A stretch of DNA of 64,000 nt from Candidatus Bathyarchaeota archaeon (GTDB lineage: Archaea; Thermoproteota; Bathyarchaeia; Bathyarchaeales; Bathycorpusculaceae). The notes under the pieces were generated by a model. The model did not search any database and was not told the origin of the DNA. It saw only the letters and a program-made list of their open reading frames with translations. This document shows positions 25,894-34,528 of the stretch, piece by piece. A program made the position numbers and the translations under genes. Position 1 is the first letter of the stretch, and each line of letters opens with the position of its first letter. The stretch is from contig JAOZHV010000022.1 in assembly GCA_026014725.1 (NCBI GenBank), positions 1-64,000 of the forward strand. Reading direction: 5' to 3'.

Positions 25894-26394
25894 TTGAGTG
25901 AAATCCGCACAATCACCGTAAAAATCCCTGAAGCAGTCTACCAAGAACTGTGCTTGCGCATACCAGAGGGTGACCGAAGCACCTTCATAAGAGAAGCCAT
26001 AAGCGAAAAACTCCAAAAAACACCTAAATCAGACAAACTCTTAGCGCTAGAAGAACGAATGAGCCGAATCGAGCAGGAATTTGGTCAAATAAGAAAATAC
26101 CTCGCAGATTTAGAAATTCTCACTTTCCAGCATGGCAAAATCAACCCGCATAGCTTCTGCATTGATGAGCTTGACCATAAGATAATGGAGTACTTGCTTC
26201 ATTACAAGTCGGCGACGACTCCTGAACTGGCGGATTACGCGAAAACCAACCGTTGGCTTGTCCTAAACAGGCTTCGAAAAATCCAAAAGAACAGCAAAAA
26301 GCAAGTGGGAAAATCAATAGTCGAATACTACGCTGGCGAGAAGTCAGGCAAGAAGAAGGCTTGGTGGATAGACGAAGAGTTAATCCAAGAATAA
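25894..26394 (+). CDS. Ribbon-helix-helix plus winged-helix regulator (166 aa)
   Basis: TTG start with GAGGAG upstream. Residues 4-45 form a ribbon-helix-helix (RTITVKIPEAVYQELCLRI, then RSTFIREAISEKL). Residues 48-75 form a coiled coil (LLALEERMSRIEQEFGQIRKYL). Residues 88-160 form a winged helix (DELDHKIMEYLLHYKSATTPELADYAKTNRWLVLNRLRKI, with a basic KKQVGK end). Two DNA-binding modules joined by a dimerising coil imply a regulator that can hold two sites. It is divergent from the FBP aldolase/phosphatase gene (122-base gap) and is a natural candidate to control it. No known family name. Confidence 0.75.
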   Translation: MSEIRTITVKIPEAVYQELCLRIPEGDRSTFIREAISEKLQKTPKSDKLLALEERMSRIEQEFGQIRKYLADLEILTFQHGKINPHSFCIDELDHKIMEYLLHYKSATTPELADYAKTNRWLVLNRLRKIQKNSKKQVGKSIVEYYAGEKSGKKKAWWIDEELIQE

Positions 26395-26405
26395 GGGCAA
26401 GGTTA

Positions 26406-26415
26406 GCTTTAAATC
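26406..26415 (+). promoter_or_regulatory. TATA-like box for tRNA-Arg
   Basis: GCTTTAAATC is centred about 33 bases before the tRNA 5' end, the usual place for an archaeal tRNA TATA element. It overlaps the end of the intergenic space after the regulator gene. Confidence 0.45.
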
Positions 26416-26443
26416 AATAGGCAAGGTTTGTTTGTAGCCGCAT

Positions 26444-26522
26444 GGGTCCGTAGTCTAGCACGGATTAAGGCATCGGCCTCCGGAGCCGAGAATCCTGGGT
26501 TCAAATCCCAGCGGACCCGCCA
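26444..26522 (+). tRNA. tRNA-Arg, anticodon CCG
   Basis: A full cloverleaf can be drawn: acceptor GGGTCCG/CGGACCC, D-stem GTCT/AGGC, anticodon stem TCGGC/GCCGA with loop CTCCGGA (anticodon CCG, reading CGG = Arg), T-stem CTGGG/CCCAG with TTCAAAT loop. G is the discriminator and CCA is encoded (26520-26522). There is no intron. No repeat or integrase at its 3' end suggests an integrated element here. It is not related to the tRNA scar at 12.27 kb, whose acceptor differs. Confidence 0.97.
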
Positions 26523-26545
26523 CCCATCGTCTTAGTGCATGATTG

Positions 26546-26552
26546 TTTTTTT
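26546..26552 (+). terminator. T-run after tRNA-Arg
   Basis: Seven consecutive T residues about 24 bases after the CCA end match the U-tract that ends short archaeal RNA transcripts. Confidence 0.45.
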
Positions 26553-26709
26553 AGTATTAGAAGAAGAGATGAGTGCCCTTATTCATCTTCTTCTATGGGG
26601 GCTTTGTGGCTTTGTCGGTTTTGGCGTCTGCGTTTAGTTTGGGTTGCAGACTGGTTGTGGAGTTGAAGTTTACAACGTTTTTTAGTTTCCGTTGTGCTTA
26701 TTTATTTCC

Positions 26710-27351
26710 ATGGGAATTTCGGACAAAGACGATACTTTCATGGGTCAATTTAGGTGCCCAACTGGTGTTCAAGGAAGAGCTGTTGCCGCGCTGATGAATC
26801 AGGACCATGATGCCCTCTCAAATTGGGGGTTGAGTCACATCCAGATTAAACCTGATTTTGTCGTTTTAGATGTTGGTTGCGGTGGAGGGAGAACCATTGG
26901 CAAACTGGCGCGGCAGGCGTCTCGAGGTTTGGTACTCGGCATTGACTACTCTAAAGACATGGTCAAATACTCCAAAGAGCAAAACCTGCAACTGGTCAAG
27001 GAAGGGCGCATCGGGCTGACTCAAGCATCAGTGGAGAAGTTGTGTTTCCCAAATGACTTCTTTGATTTAGTTACAGCGATTGAAACGTACTATTTCTGGT
27101 CAAACGTCCAAACTGCTTTTCAAGAAATTAGGCGCGCCCTAAAGCCAAATGGAAAACTGCTTATTGTTAGTGAAATGGTTAAGGACGGTAAATATGAGGT
27201 TGAGAACGCTGAAACAGTTAAAAAGTGTGGTGTGCGCCTTCTTTCCCTGCAAGAAATTGAGAACTTGCTGGCTTCCGCCAAATTTGCCGAAGTTAAAGTG
27301 TTCAAGAAGCCCGATTCCGTTTGGAACACTGTAGTTGGTACCAAGGCTTAA
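26710..27351 (+). CDS. Class I SAM-dependent methyltransferase (213 aa)
   Basis: SAM-binding motif I is VVLDVGCGGGRT at residues 51-62. An acidic motif II (LGIDYSKDM) follows, with the post-I region ASVEKLCFPNDFFDLVTAIE and FQEIRRALKPNGKLLIVSE near the middle. These are the methyltransferase 11/25 type. No specific substrate-binding segment is diagnostic; small molecules or lipids are usual for this group. I take ATG 26710 (MGISDKDDTFMGQF); the ATG at 26692 adds six poorly supported residues. No ribosome site is obvious, so the transcript may be leaderless. It converges with the fusion glycosyltransferase gene (11-base gap). Confidence 0.82.
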   Translation: MGISDKDDTFMGQFRCPTGVQGRAVAALMNQDHDALSNWGLSHIQIKPDFVVLDVGCGGGRTIGKLARQASRGLVLGIDYSKDMVKYSKEQNLQLVKEGRIGLTQASVEKLCFPNDFFDLVTAIETYYFWSNVQTAFQEIRRALKPNGKLLIVSEMVKDGKYEVENAETVKKCGVRLLSLQEIENLLASAKFAEVKVFKKPDSVWNTVVGTKA

Positions 27352-27362
27352 GTGCCAAGCTT

Positions 27363-29738
27363 TTAGCCGCCTTTAGGGTGAGTGTTGAACCGAAGTTGCA
27401 GTTTCTGTGAGGCTTGATAGATGAAGTTGCTTATGGCAAAGGCAAACGCTGGCAACGCTGGCAGGATGTACCAGTACAGTTTGGTTTGAGCAACCGAAAA
27501 CAAGACAAGCACAATCGCCATCCAAGCCAAAACCAAAATGTCGCTTTTGTGGCGCTTAAAGAAAGCGTTGAAACCGCACAGCACGACTGAGAACGGCAAC
27601 AGCGCGACCCAGAGAAGGTTTTCGCCTGTGAGCAGATAGTTGATGTAGAAGAGGGGGCTTCCAGCGTGTCCCTCAATGGGGGTGGTGGCGCGTTCAACGA
27701 CGCAGTAGATGAGGTAACAGTCCCAGAAGTCTCTAAAGCGCATGGTCATGTAGAGCACGTAGGGGAAGCAGACAAGAACTGGGACTACCCAGAAAAGCGT
27801 AAAACTCTTTGTGAAGATGAACCTGATGCTTTTTTTCGTGGCGACGAAGTAAGCGATGATGATTAGAGGTATTAGTAGCGCTTGAATCTGCTTAGTCATC
27901 AACGCCAGTCCAAAGAAGAGCCCGCCTAAAGCGGCAAAGTAGCTGCTATTTTTCTCTTCGCTCAGGAGCATAAAGTAGATGCTTGCCAGCATAAAAAACA
28001 AAAGAGGGCCATCAGTCATGGCGTGTGTTGCAAACTCAAAAAACGTTATGAAAGTGCCTAAAACCACAATCGACAAAAACCCAACCTTCTCATTATACAG
28101 CCTCTTGCCCAAAAAGAACACAACAACCAACGACAAAATTCCAAACATGGGGTTCCAGAGTCTTGTTGAATAATTGTTTACGCCAAAGGCTTGATAAGAA
28201 AGCGACATCAGCCACATGAGAATCGGCGGCTTACCAGTCCAAATTGCTGGTTCACCGTAAGCCCAAGGCAAGAGGTAATCGCCGCTTTTCAGCATGTGGT
28301 ATGCCATTTGCGAGTACGTTTTCTCGTCAGCCGCCCATAATGGTCCAGCTTCCAAGCTGGCGAAGAATGCAACCGCGAAAATTACAAGAACCAAAACAGT
28401 GAGCGCATTTAAATGTGCTGAAAACCAAGACTGCTTTTCGGGGCTAGTTAGCGCTCCAACTTTCAACTTATTCTTTCTACTTGAACGAACATAATACGCG
28501 ATTGTAAAAGCAATCACTGCCCCTACAGCGCAGGCGAGAATGTCAAAAACAATCGTGCTCGTCTTTATGGCATCTGAGGCTTCCACAGGTGGGGGTTCAA
28601 CGGTTGAATCAGACAGTGTTAAGGCGTAGACGTGATAGTCATGGGAGCCCACGTACAGAATGCCGTTAACGATTGTTGGAGAAGAATCCACGTAACACCC
28701 AACTTGATACTTCCACTTCACTTGCCCCGTGAAGGCGTCAAGACAGTAAATGTTGTAGTCCTCAGAGCCCACGAACACGTTACCGTCCGAAACAGCAGGC
28801 GAAGACCAAACCCAGTACCCCGTTGTAGTCTCCCACAACTTCTCGCCGCTGGTAGCGTTTAAGCAATAGATACTGCCGTCTTGTGAGCCAATGTAAACGC
28901 GCCCATAAGCGACGGCGGCAGAAGAAGTCACTGAGTCACGCGTCAGATACCTCCAAATCTTTGCGCCAGTGGAAGCGTTCAAAGCGAAAACGTAGCTGTC
29001 GTATGAGCCTATGTAGAGGTAACCATCAGCTACACAGGGCGAATTCATGTTGCTTCCAGTATGCTGGTGCCATATTTCCTCGCCTGTGGAGGCGTTAATG
29101 GCGTAAGTGAAAAAGTCATCCGAAGCAAAATACACTACACCATCTACAACGGCAGGCGACGAATCCACACGGAACCGTGTTGGAAAAGTCCAAACTACAT
29201 CTCCCGTGGAAGCGTTAAAACAGAACAAATCATGGCTTCCCGAACCAATGAACACGTAGCCATCCGCAACTGCAGGGCTTGACCGCACAACCCCTCCCAC
29301 TTTGGAAATCCAACGAGGCGAACCAGTGGCTAATTCTATGCAGTAAACCCGACCGTCATCTGAGCCCACATAGACGTAACCGTTATCGATGGCAGGCGAA
29401 GAATTCACTTCGTGCCCAGCCGTAAAATTCCACAACTGCTCGCCGGTCGAAGCGATGAGGCAGTAAAGTCTGCAATCCTTACAGCCAACGACGACTTTGC
29501 CGTCCGATACAGCGGGGGAAGACAGTACTGATGCGCTGGTGCTGAAATTCCACAGTTTCCTAACCGAAGCCGCCGCACCATTGCCAGTCGTGTAACCAGT
29601 ACGGCTTAGGTCGTAGCGGAACATCGTCCACTCGCCGCTGGAGGCGCTGGCGCTTGGCAATGCCAACAGACTGCATGATTGTGTAATAGCAAGCAAGAGA
29701 ATAAGTAGTGGCAGTAGCTTGTGCTTTCTCATCAGCAT
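27363..29738 (-). CDS. Fusion of a PQQ-like beta-propeller and a GT39-like membrane glycosyltransferase (791 aa)
   Basis: A signal peptide (residues 5-33) precedes eight propeller repeats (about 65-375), each with a core of the type VDSSPAVVDG, then YVFIGS and an ASTGE-x-x-W end. A short linker leads to a TM helix (about 395-417). From about 443 the sequence becomes a polytopic GT39/ArnT-like transferase. It has an ADEKTYSQMAYHML motif with the catalytic-type acids D471/E472 in the first external loop, then a KPPILMWL segment. At least nine further hydrophobic helices follow. Such enzymes move a sugar from a polyprenyl carrier to protein or lipid outside the membrane. The propeller would sit on the same side and could bind acceptors. 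ATG start; no operon partner. Confidence 0.85.
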   Translation of the reverse strand: MLMRKHKLLPLLILLLAITQSCSLLALPSASASSGEWTMFRYDLSRTGYTTGNGAAASVRKLWNFSTSASVLSSPAVSDGKVVVGCKDCRLYCLIASTGEQLWNFTAGHEVNSSPAIDNGYVYVGSDDGRVYCIELATGSPRWISKVGGVVRSSPAVADGYVFIGSGSHDLFCFNASTGDVVWTFPTRFRVDSSPAVVDGVVYFASDDFFTYAINASTGEEIWHQHTGSNMNSPCVADGYLYIGSYDSYVFALNASTGAKIWRYLTRDSVTSSAAVAYGRVYIGSQDGSIYCLNATSGEKLWETTTGYWVWSSPAVSDGNVFVGSEDYNIYCLDAFTGQVKWKYQVGCYVDSSPTIVNGILYVGSHDYHVYALTLSDSTVEPPPVEASDAIKTSTIVFDILACAVGAVIAFTIAYYVRSSRKNKLKVGALTSPEKQSWFSAHLNALTVLVLVIFAVAFFASLEAGPLWAADEKTYSQMAYHMLKSGDYLLPWAYGEPAIWTGKPPILMWLMSLSYQAFGVNNYSTRLWNPMFGILSLVVVFFLGKRLYNEKVGFLSIVVLGTFITFFEFATHAMTDGPLLFFMLASIYFMLLSEEKNSSYFAALGGLFFGLALMTKQIQALLIPLIIIAYFVATKKSIRFIFTKSFTLFWVVPVLVCFPYVLYMTMRFRDFWDCYLIYCVVERATTPIEGHAGSPLFYINYLLTGENLLWVALLPFSVVLCGFNAFFKRHKSDILVLAWMAIVLVLFSVAQTKLYWYILPALPAFAFAISNFIYQASQKLQLRFNTHPKGG

Positions 29739-29838
29739 TCCATAAAGAAGACTTCTAGTTTGCTATTTTAAATTATTCAAAAAAGAGGTAAAACAGAGAT
29801 TATGAAAGAGGTCTTGGAATGCGGAATAGAAAAGGTTG

Positions 29839-30507
29839 TTATTCTCTGCTTGAGAGCACCAAGATGTAGTCTGCTGTGTCAGCGCACATGTCTGCTGCTT
29901 GCTCAATGAATTCTATGAGGTCATCAAAGATTACCATGGCACCGCAGTTTATCTCTGCACCGTATTTAACGAACAAGCTCTTTGATTTGAGGTATTCAAC
30001 ATCAATGGCATGTTCGATTTCTCCGACTCTCTTTGCTTCTCTGATGGCTTCACTGGGGTTTGATGAGATTTTTTCTATGCTCCCGCGCAAAGTTTGAGCA
30101 GTTTCGACTAGTTTAGAGGTCATAAAGACGGTTTTGTCGCAGAGTTCTTGGGGAATTTCCGCTTCAGAGAGCATTTCAAGGCATCTCGCAGCATCTTTGG
30201 TGTGGTCTGCCAGCGTATCTAACCGTTTAACAAGGTGCAACAGGTCCTCGCGGTAATCTGCCACAAGCGCAGCGCCCTTTGAGAGTTCCATGAAAACGTC
30301 CGTGCGAAGAGCATCTACTTCTTCTTCAGCTTTGTAGAGGTTTTCGATGTATTTCTGTGACTCTTTATAGTTTCTTTCTGCGAAACTTTTGGTTGCCTTA
30401 TGCAACCACGTTACAGTGTCAAAAGCTTTTGTAATCTGGTCGTGAGCAAGTTCTAAACCGCGGGTTTTTCGGCGTTGCTCAAACCAGTCATAACTTCTTT
30501 TTTCCAC
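29839..30507 (-). CDS. DUF47 / PhoU-like helical protein (222 aa)
   Basis: All-helical protein with the DUF47 (TIGR00153, PhoU-related) pattern. Features are a DLLHLVKRLDTLADHTKDAARCLEML segment with conserved D and H metal ligands and IEFIEQAADMCADTADYILVL at the C-terminus. I take GTG 30507 (MEKRSYDWFEQRRK) because GGAG lies nine bases upstream; the TTG at 30516 overlaps that site. Family members usually sit beside Pit phosphate transporters and help control phosphate uptake. No transporter gene is adjacent here, so its partner must be elsewhere. Confidence 0.82.
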   Translation of the reverse strand: MEKRSYDWFEQRRKTRGLELAHDQITKAFDTVTWLHKATKSFAERNYKESQKYIENLYKAEEEVDALRTDVFMELSKGAALVADYREDLLHLVKRLDTLADHTKDAARCLEMLSEAEIPQELCDKTVFMTSKLVETAQTLRGSIEKISSNPSEAIREAKRVGEIEHAIDVEYLKSKSLFVKYGAEINCGAMVIFDDLIEFIEQAADMCADTADYILVLSSRE

Positions 30508-30625
30508 CAGCACCAACTCCGTTTGATAACATAATTCTACCTTGCAAATATAACCCTTCTCTTAGTACCGTGTTCGCAGGATACCTTTAGCGCTTGCTTT
30601 ACGTTCACATGTTTCCCTCTCTGCT

Positions 30626-30712
30626 TTAGAAAGCATCAATTGTCAAGAGCCAATCCAGAAAATCAGCCCTCTTGGTGTCCTCTTCCTTTTCATCTTTCAG
30701 ATTTTCCTTCAT
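30626..30712 (-). CDS. Charged microprotein (28 aa)
   Basis: The ATG is preceded by GGGGGAG at seven bases, one of the strongest ribosome sites in the window. The frame encodes MKENLKDEKEEDTKRADF, then LDWLLTIDAF and TAA. The product would be an acidic/basic helix with an aromatic C-terminus. No homologue is known to me. It lies between the DUF47 gene and cofD on the same strand, and could be an independent short gene. Translation is inferred from the ribosome site only. Confidence 0.45.
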   Translation of the reverse strand: MKENLKDEKEEDTKRADFLDWLLTIDAF

Positions 30713-30822
30713 ATTTGCACTCCCCCACTAACTAACATGCCATTATACACGAATGAAATACCATGGCGCTTCGACTTTTGCATGATTCTTTTTATTCTCT
30801 TTAGGTTGCATGGCAGTTCACT

Positions 30823-30894
30823 AAACAAAATATTTTTGTTTCTTCCCTATTTAGGGTATCAAAGTAGTTTATAGAGAAGTAATTATTCTCTATA
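30823..30894. repeat. Two adjacent perfect hairpins downstream of cofD
   Basis: Hairpin one is AAACAAAA-TAT-TTTTGTTT (30823-30841). Hairpin two is TATAGAGAA-GTAATTA-TTCTCTATA (30870-30894), lying 8 bases past the cofD stop on that gene's strand. Both are perfect dyads. They may terminate the moaE-cofD transcript or be protein-binding sites near the microprotein promoter. Confidence 0.4.
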
Positions 30895-30901
30895 GACCTT
30901 T

Positions 30902-31819
30902 TTAGCTTTCTAATACGGTTTTTGCCAGTGAAACCTTATCGCTCAAGCTCTTCATTATCGTATTAGTAACTTTAACATCCAGACCAAGCAGTTCAATCTT
31001 ATTTTTCTCGCCCGCATCCTTGGCATCGATGACAAAGACGTCGAGGAAATCTGCATAAAGCTTCGCAACGCTATATGCGGAAACATCCAAGCCCAAACCA
31101 CGCAACAATTTATCCGCAGGACCCTTAATGGGAGCACCAGCAACAATTGGGCTGACTCCAACTACTCTTGCCTTTGTCCTTTTCAGTGCATCTCTGATGC
31201 CGTCAACCGCAAGAATAGCCCCTATGCTAACTATGGGGTTGCTTGGGCAAATAACAACTTTTTCCGCATCTAAAATGGCGTCTAAAACTTCTGCTGAAGC
31301 TGTTGCGTCTTTGGCGCCAGCAAATTCGACGCCTAAAACCTCGTCTTTGGCTTGTCTTTTAACAAAATACTCTTCGAAATGCACTGTGCCTTCAGCGATT
31401 TTGATTCGTGTTTCAAACTTGTCATCGCTCATGGGCAAAATCTTTACTTTCAAGCCTAAGGCGTGGCAGATTTCGTCTGTTACTTGCGAGAGGGTAAAGC
31501 CTTTAGCTAAACGTTCAGTTCGGTAAATGTGCGTTGCTAAATCCTTGTCACCTAGATTAAACCATGTGTCCGCGCCGTGTTTTTTTAGCATTTCAAGGCA
31601 GTGGAAAGTGTCCTCTTTTATTCCCCAGCCTTTGTCTTCGTCAACTATACCCGCCAGAGTGTATGCGACAATGTCTATGTCAGGCGAAATGTGCAAGCCA
31701 AAAAGTTCAATGTCATCGCCAGTATTAGCGATAATCCGCAAATCTTCCGCATTAACAAGCTCCACCAGCCCCGTTAGGAATCTTGCTGCACCAACTCCGC
31801 CTGCTAGTGCCGTAATCAA
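30902..31819 (-). CDS. cofD: 2-phospho-L-lactate transferase (coenzyme F420 synthesis)
   Basis: Joins the activated phospholactate-type precursor to the deazaflavin Fo to make F420-0. The N-terminus ITALAGGVGAARFLTGL is the family's nucleotide-binding loop. IIANTGDDIELFGLHISPDIDIVAYTLAG, NLGDKDLATHIYRTE and CPSNPIVSIGAIL are hallmark CofD segments. I choose TTG 31819 because AGGGG sits upstream and this removes a 59-base overlap with moaE that the ATG at 31894 would cause. At 305 aa it matches the usual length. It is second in a moaE-cofD unit. F420 use is expected in this organism; cofE and cofC are not in the window. Confidence 0.95.
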   Translation of the reverse strand: MITALAGGVGAARFLTGLVELVNAEDLRIIANTGDDIELFGLHISPDIDIVAYTLAGIVDEDKGWGIKEDTFHCLEMLKKHGADTWFNLGDKDLATHIYRTERLAKGFTLSQVTDEICHALGLKVKILPMSDDKFETRIKIAEGTVHFEEYFVKRQAKDEVLGVEFAGAKDATASAEVLDAILDAEKVVICPSNPIVSIGAILAVDGIRDALKRTKARVVGVSPIVAGAPIKGPADKLLRGLGLDVSAYSVAKLYADFLDVFVIDAKDAGEKNKIELLGLDVKVTNTIMKSLSDKVSLAKTVLES

Positions 31820-31835
31820 GCGTGTGCACCCCTGT

Positions 31836-32297
31836 TTAGTGGTTGTGTTCTTTTTCTGAAACCCAGTACCCTGATGTTGCACCTTGTTCGTCAATTATGT
31901 ATTCTTTCTTGAAAACAGGGACCTCAGTTTTGTAGCGCTCCACTGCTTCCCGTAGCACTGGGAAAACATCTGTTCGATGAGCGCCAGCGACTGCAACGTA
32001 AACCAAGTCATCTCCAACTTGGAATTCGCCTAATAAATGGTGAATTTGAACGTTAACTATCCCGTGCTTTTTCATCAAGTCATTTCTTATTTGGGTTAGA
32101 ACTTGGTTTGCTTTTTCCTCATAAGCTTCTATGCTGAGCTTTTGAACCCTTTCACTGTTGAGCGTTTCTCCCCGCACAATACCGATGAAGAACGCTATGG
32201 CACCAGCTTGATGATAGTTAGGGTCTGTTTTTATGTTATTCATGACGTCTTGAATGGTGAATGTTCCTTTTTCATGAACAGCTGCATTAGTGGTCAA
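31836..32297 (-). CDS. moaE: Molybdopterin synthase catalytic subunit
   Basis: MoaE adds the dithiolene sulfurs to precursor Z together with MoaD thiocarboxylate. The protein shows AFFIGIVRGET, LSIEAYEEKANQVLTQI, GEFQVGDDLVYVAVAGAHRTDVF and VERYKTEVPVFKKEYI, the last holding the conserved active-site lysines. At 153 aa it is complete. ATG start. It is 16 bases upstream of cofD with that gene's ribosome site in the gap, so the two are co-transcribed. This suggests joint control of molybdenum/tungsten cofactor and F420 synthesis. moaD is not nearby. Confidence 0.93.
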   Translation of the reverse strand: MTTNAAVHEKGTFTIQDVMNNIKTDPNYHQAGAIAFFIGIVRGETLNSERVQKLSIEAYEEKANQVLTQIRNDLMKKHGIVNVQIHHLLGEFQVGDDLVYVAVAGAHRTDVFPVLREAVERYKTEVPVFKKEYIIDEQGATSGYWVSEKEHNH

Positions 32298-32401
32298 AAC
32301 CTGTGCGCTCCTTTGCTTACTGTTGAGAACTGCATATTTTAGGGGTTAATCTCTTTAAAAACTGTTTGCGATTAAAAATAAGAAAAGGAAAAAATTTGTG
32401 C

Positions 32402-33049
32402 TTAAGCTGTTGCTTCTACTTCTGCCTCTTGCGGCTTTGAGACTGTTTGGATGATTAGTTTTGATTTTCTTATACCCACATGCCTCAAAGGAGCAATAAG
32501 CTTTGTTTGGTTGTAGATGTCTGAAGCGATTTTTCCAAGAACCATTTCTTGAACGAACTGGTCAAGTGTGAGCATTGCGGCTTTGTCTTGGATAATTTTC
32601 TCCATCATGTCTCGAATCATTTTTTCTTGGGAGGTTTTTATTCTTGAAAGTGTTAAGGCTGAAACTGAAATTCGCAGTTTAAAGCCATCTTTTGTTACAA
32701 GATTGAACAAGCCATCCACTTTTGTGGTTCTTCTTCTGACAAGACTTCGCAGGTAGTCCCGTGAGTATTCGTGACCTTTAAACATGGTCTTGGCAGTTTT
32801 TCCATCAATCTCGTTTATTTGGAAGAACATTTTCAAATAGTGATGAGAGAAGTCTCCCGTAATATCGTATAATGTGGCTTCTACGACTCTGCCGATTAAT
32901 TGTTTTTCTTCTTGAGCTGGAATGGAACCTAACTCTATGTTACCAAAGAATGATGGCGCAATCACCATGTACCATGATTTTCCTCGCCATTTATCCCGAA
33001 CGTTTTTCTTGACTTTTGAAGACAAGCTTATTTCTCCAAGACGTTCCAC
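32402..33049 (-). CDS. Small ribosomal subunit protein eS1 (S3Ae)
   Basis: An archaeal/eukaryotic-type protein of the 30S subunit. Family landmarks are KWRGKSWYMVIAPSFFGNIELGS near the start, HHYLKMFFQINEIDGKTAKTMFKGHEYSRDYLRSLVRRRTTKVD in the middle and IYNQTKLIAPLRHVGIRKSKL at the end. At 215 aa it is full length. GTG start. It lies immediately downstream of serS on the same strand (27-base gap), so the two are probably co-transcribed, a translation-linked cluster with alba upstream. Confidence 0.95.
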   Translation of the reverse strand: MERLGEISLSSKVKKNVRDKWRGKSWYMVIAPSFFGNIELGSIPAQEEKQLIGRVVEATLYDITGDFSHHYLKMFFQINEIDGKTAKTMFKGHEYSRDYLRSLVRRRTTKVDGLFNLVTKDGFKLRISVSALTLSRIKTSQEKMIRDMMEKIIQDKAAMLTLDQFVQEMVLGKIASDIYNQTKLIAPLRHVGIRKSKLIIQTVSKPQEAEVEATA

Positions 33050-33076
33050 AACATTCTCAAGGGAATATTAAAAGCT

Positions 33077-34366
33077 TTACCGTTTTCGGCAGATTTTTTC
33101 TGTGTTCCCCATGTACTTTCTGAGCGCTTCAGGTATATTTATGGTTCCATCTTCATTCTGATTGTTCTCCAAGATGGCTACAATGGTTCTGCCAGTGGCA
33201 ATGGCTGTGGAATTAAGCGTGTGAACAAAGCCTTTTGGCGGCGCGCCTTCTTTTTCTCGGTAGCGAACTCCAAGCCTCCTTGCTTGGTAGTCAGTGCAGT
33301 TGCTGCATGAGACAACTTCTCGGTAACCGTTTTGGGCTGGCATCCACGCTTCTATGTCGTATTTTTTGGCTGCAACCGTGCCTATGTCTCCTGTGCAAAC
33401 GTTCACTACACGGTACGGTAAGCCGATTTTTTGGAGCAGTTCCTCAGCGTTTTGCAAAAGTTCCTCATGGAGTTTTGCTGAGTCTTCAGGTTTGCAGAAG
33501 ATGAATTGTTCTATTTTGTTGAATTGGTGTGTGCGGAATATGCCTCGTGTGTCTTTGCCGTGTGCGCCTGCTTCTTTGCGGAAACAAGTGCTTATGCCTG
33601 CGAGTTTGATGGGCATGTCTGCTTCTTTGAGGGTTTCGTTCATGAGCATGGCTGCCATAGGGTGCTCCGAGGTTGCGATAAGGTAGAGGTCTTCGTTTTC
33701 TACCTTGTAGAGCACATCAGCGAAGTCTGCCAGAGCAGTTACGCCTTCGTATGCTTCGCGCTTCATCAAATACGGTGGTATGGTTGGAGTGTAGCCTTTC
33801 TTTGTTAGTTCCTCAATGGCAAAGCTCATCAACGCCATGTCTAAGCGTGCTACATCGTTTTTAAGGTAGAAGAACCTTGCTCCAGAAACTTTGCCTGCCC
33901 GCTCCATATCGATTAAATCTAAATCTAACGCCAAATCAATGTGGTTTTTTACTGGAAAACTAAACTGTGGAATAGTCCCCCATGTTTTCACTTCCACATT
34001 GCCGCTTGAATCGGTTCCCAGCGGAACGGAATCATCCAGCAAGTTTGGCAACCGCATCAGATAATCGCGGGTCTGTGCTTCTTGCTCGGTTACCTGCTTT
34101 TCAAGCAACGTGATTTTCTTGTCGCATTCTTGGGCTTTCTGGAGTTCAGCAGTGGCTTCTTTCCCTGCTTTTTTAAGTTTGGCAATCTCTATGGTTACTT
34201 GCTTTCTATCGTGGCGCAAATCGTTTAGGGCGGTTAGGTTTGCACGCCATTGCTTGTCAGCAGCAATCAATTCTTCAAGCATGGCTAGAACTTCAGGGTT
34301 GCCGCGCTTAGCTAAATTAGATTTGACCAGTTCAGGGTTTTCACGGATAAGCTTGATATCTAACAT
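33077..34366 (-). CDS. serS: Seryl-tRNA synthetase (common class II type)
   Basis: Charges tRNA-Ser. The N-terminal coiled-coil arm (about 30-100) precedes the catalytic core. Motif 2 appears as STCFRKEAGAHGKDTRGIFRTHQFNK. Motif 3 is in the GRTIVAILENNQ region, and TSEHPMAAML belongs to the serine pocket. It is the common type, not the rare methanogenic SerRS with its zinc-binding core. I take ATG 34366 (MLDIKLIRENPELV), which matches the family N-terminus; the GTG at 34375 adds three residues. The product is 429 aa. Confidence 0.95.
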   Translation of the reverse strand: MLDIKLIRENPELVKSNLAKRGNPEVLAMLEELIAADKQWRANLTALNDLRHDRKQVTIEIAKLKKAGKEATAELQKAQECDKKITLLEKQVTEQEAQTRDYLMRLPNLLDDSVPLGTDSSGNVEVKTWGTIPQFSFPVKNHIDLALDLDLIDMERAGKVSGARFFYLKNDVARLDMALMSFAIEELTKKGYTPTIPPYLMKREAYEGVTALADFADVLYKVENEDLYLIATSEHPMAAMLMNETLKEADMPIKLAGISTCFRKEAGAHGKDTRGIFRTHQFNKIEQFIFCKPEDSAKLHEELLQNAEELLQKIGLPYRVVNVCTGDIGTVAAKKYDIEAWMPAQNGYREVVSCSNCTDYQARRLGVRYREKEGAPPKGFVHTLNSTAIATGRTIVAILENNQNEDGTINIPEALRKYMGNTEKICRKR

Positions 34367-34528
34367 GTTAGTCACACGGAACTAATTCTCTACTAATAAA
34401 ATCAGCTATTTAACCTTGCGATACAAGCAACCGAAAGCAAAACACAACAACATCGAAAGCCTTGAGAGCTAAAAAATAAAAGAAAAATAAACTTTGGGTT
34501 TCGTCTTTATTGTCTGCGTTGTTTCAGT

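Noticed and set aside
26444-26522. tRNA-Arg as an integration site for a nearby element
   Set aside because: No duplicated 3' end of this tRNA and no integrase appear in the window; its neighbours are ordinary chromosomal genes.
30902-31894. A 330-aa CofD starting at 31894
   Set aside because: It would overlap moaE by 59 bases. TTG 31819 has AGGGG upstream and matches the family N-terminus.
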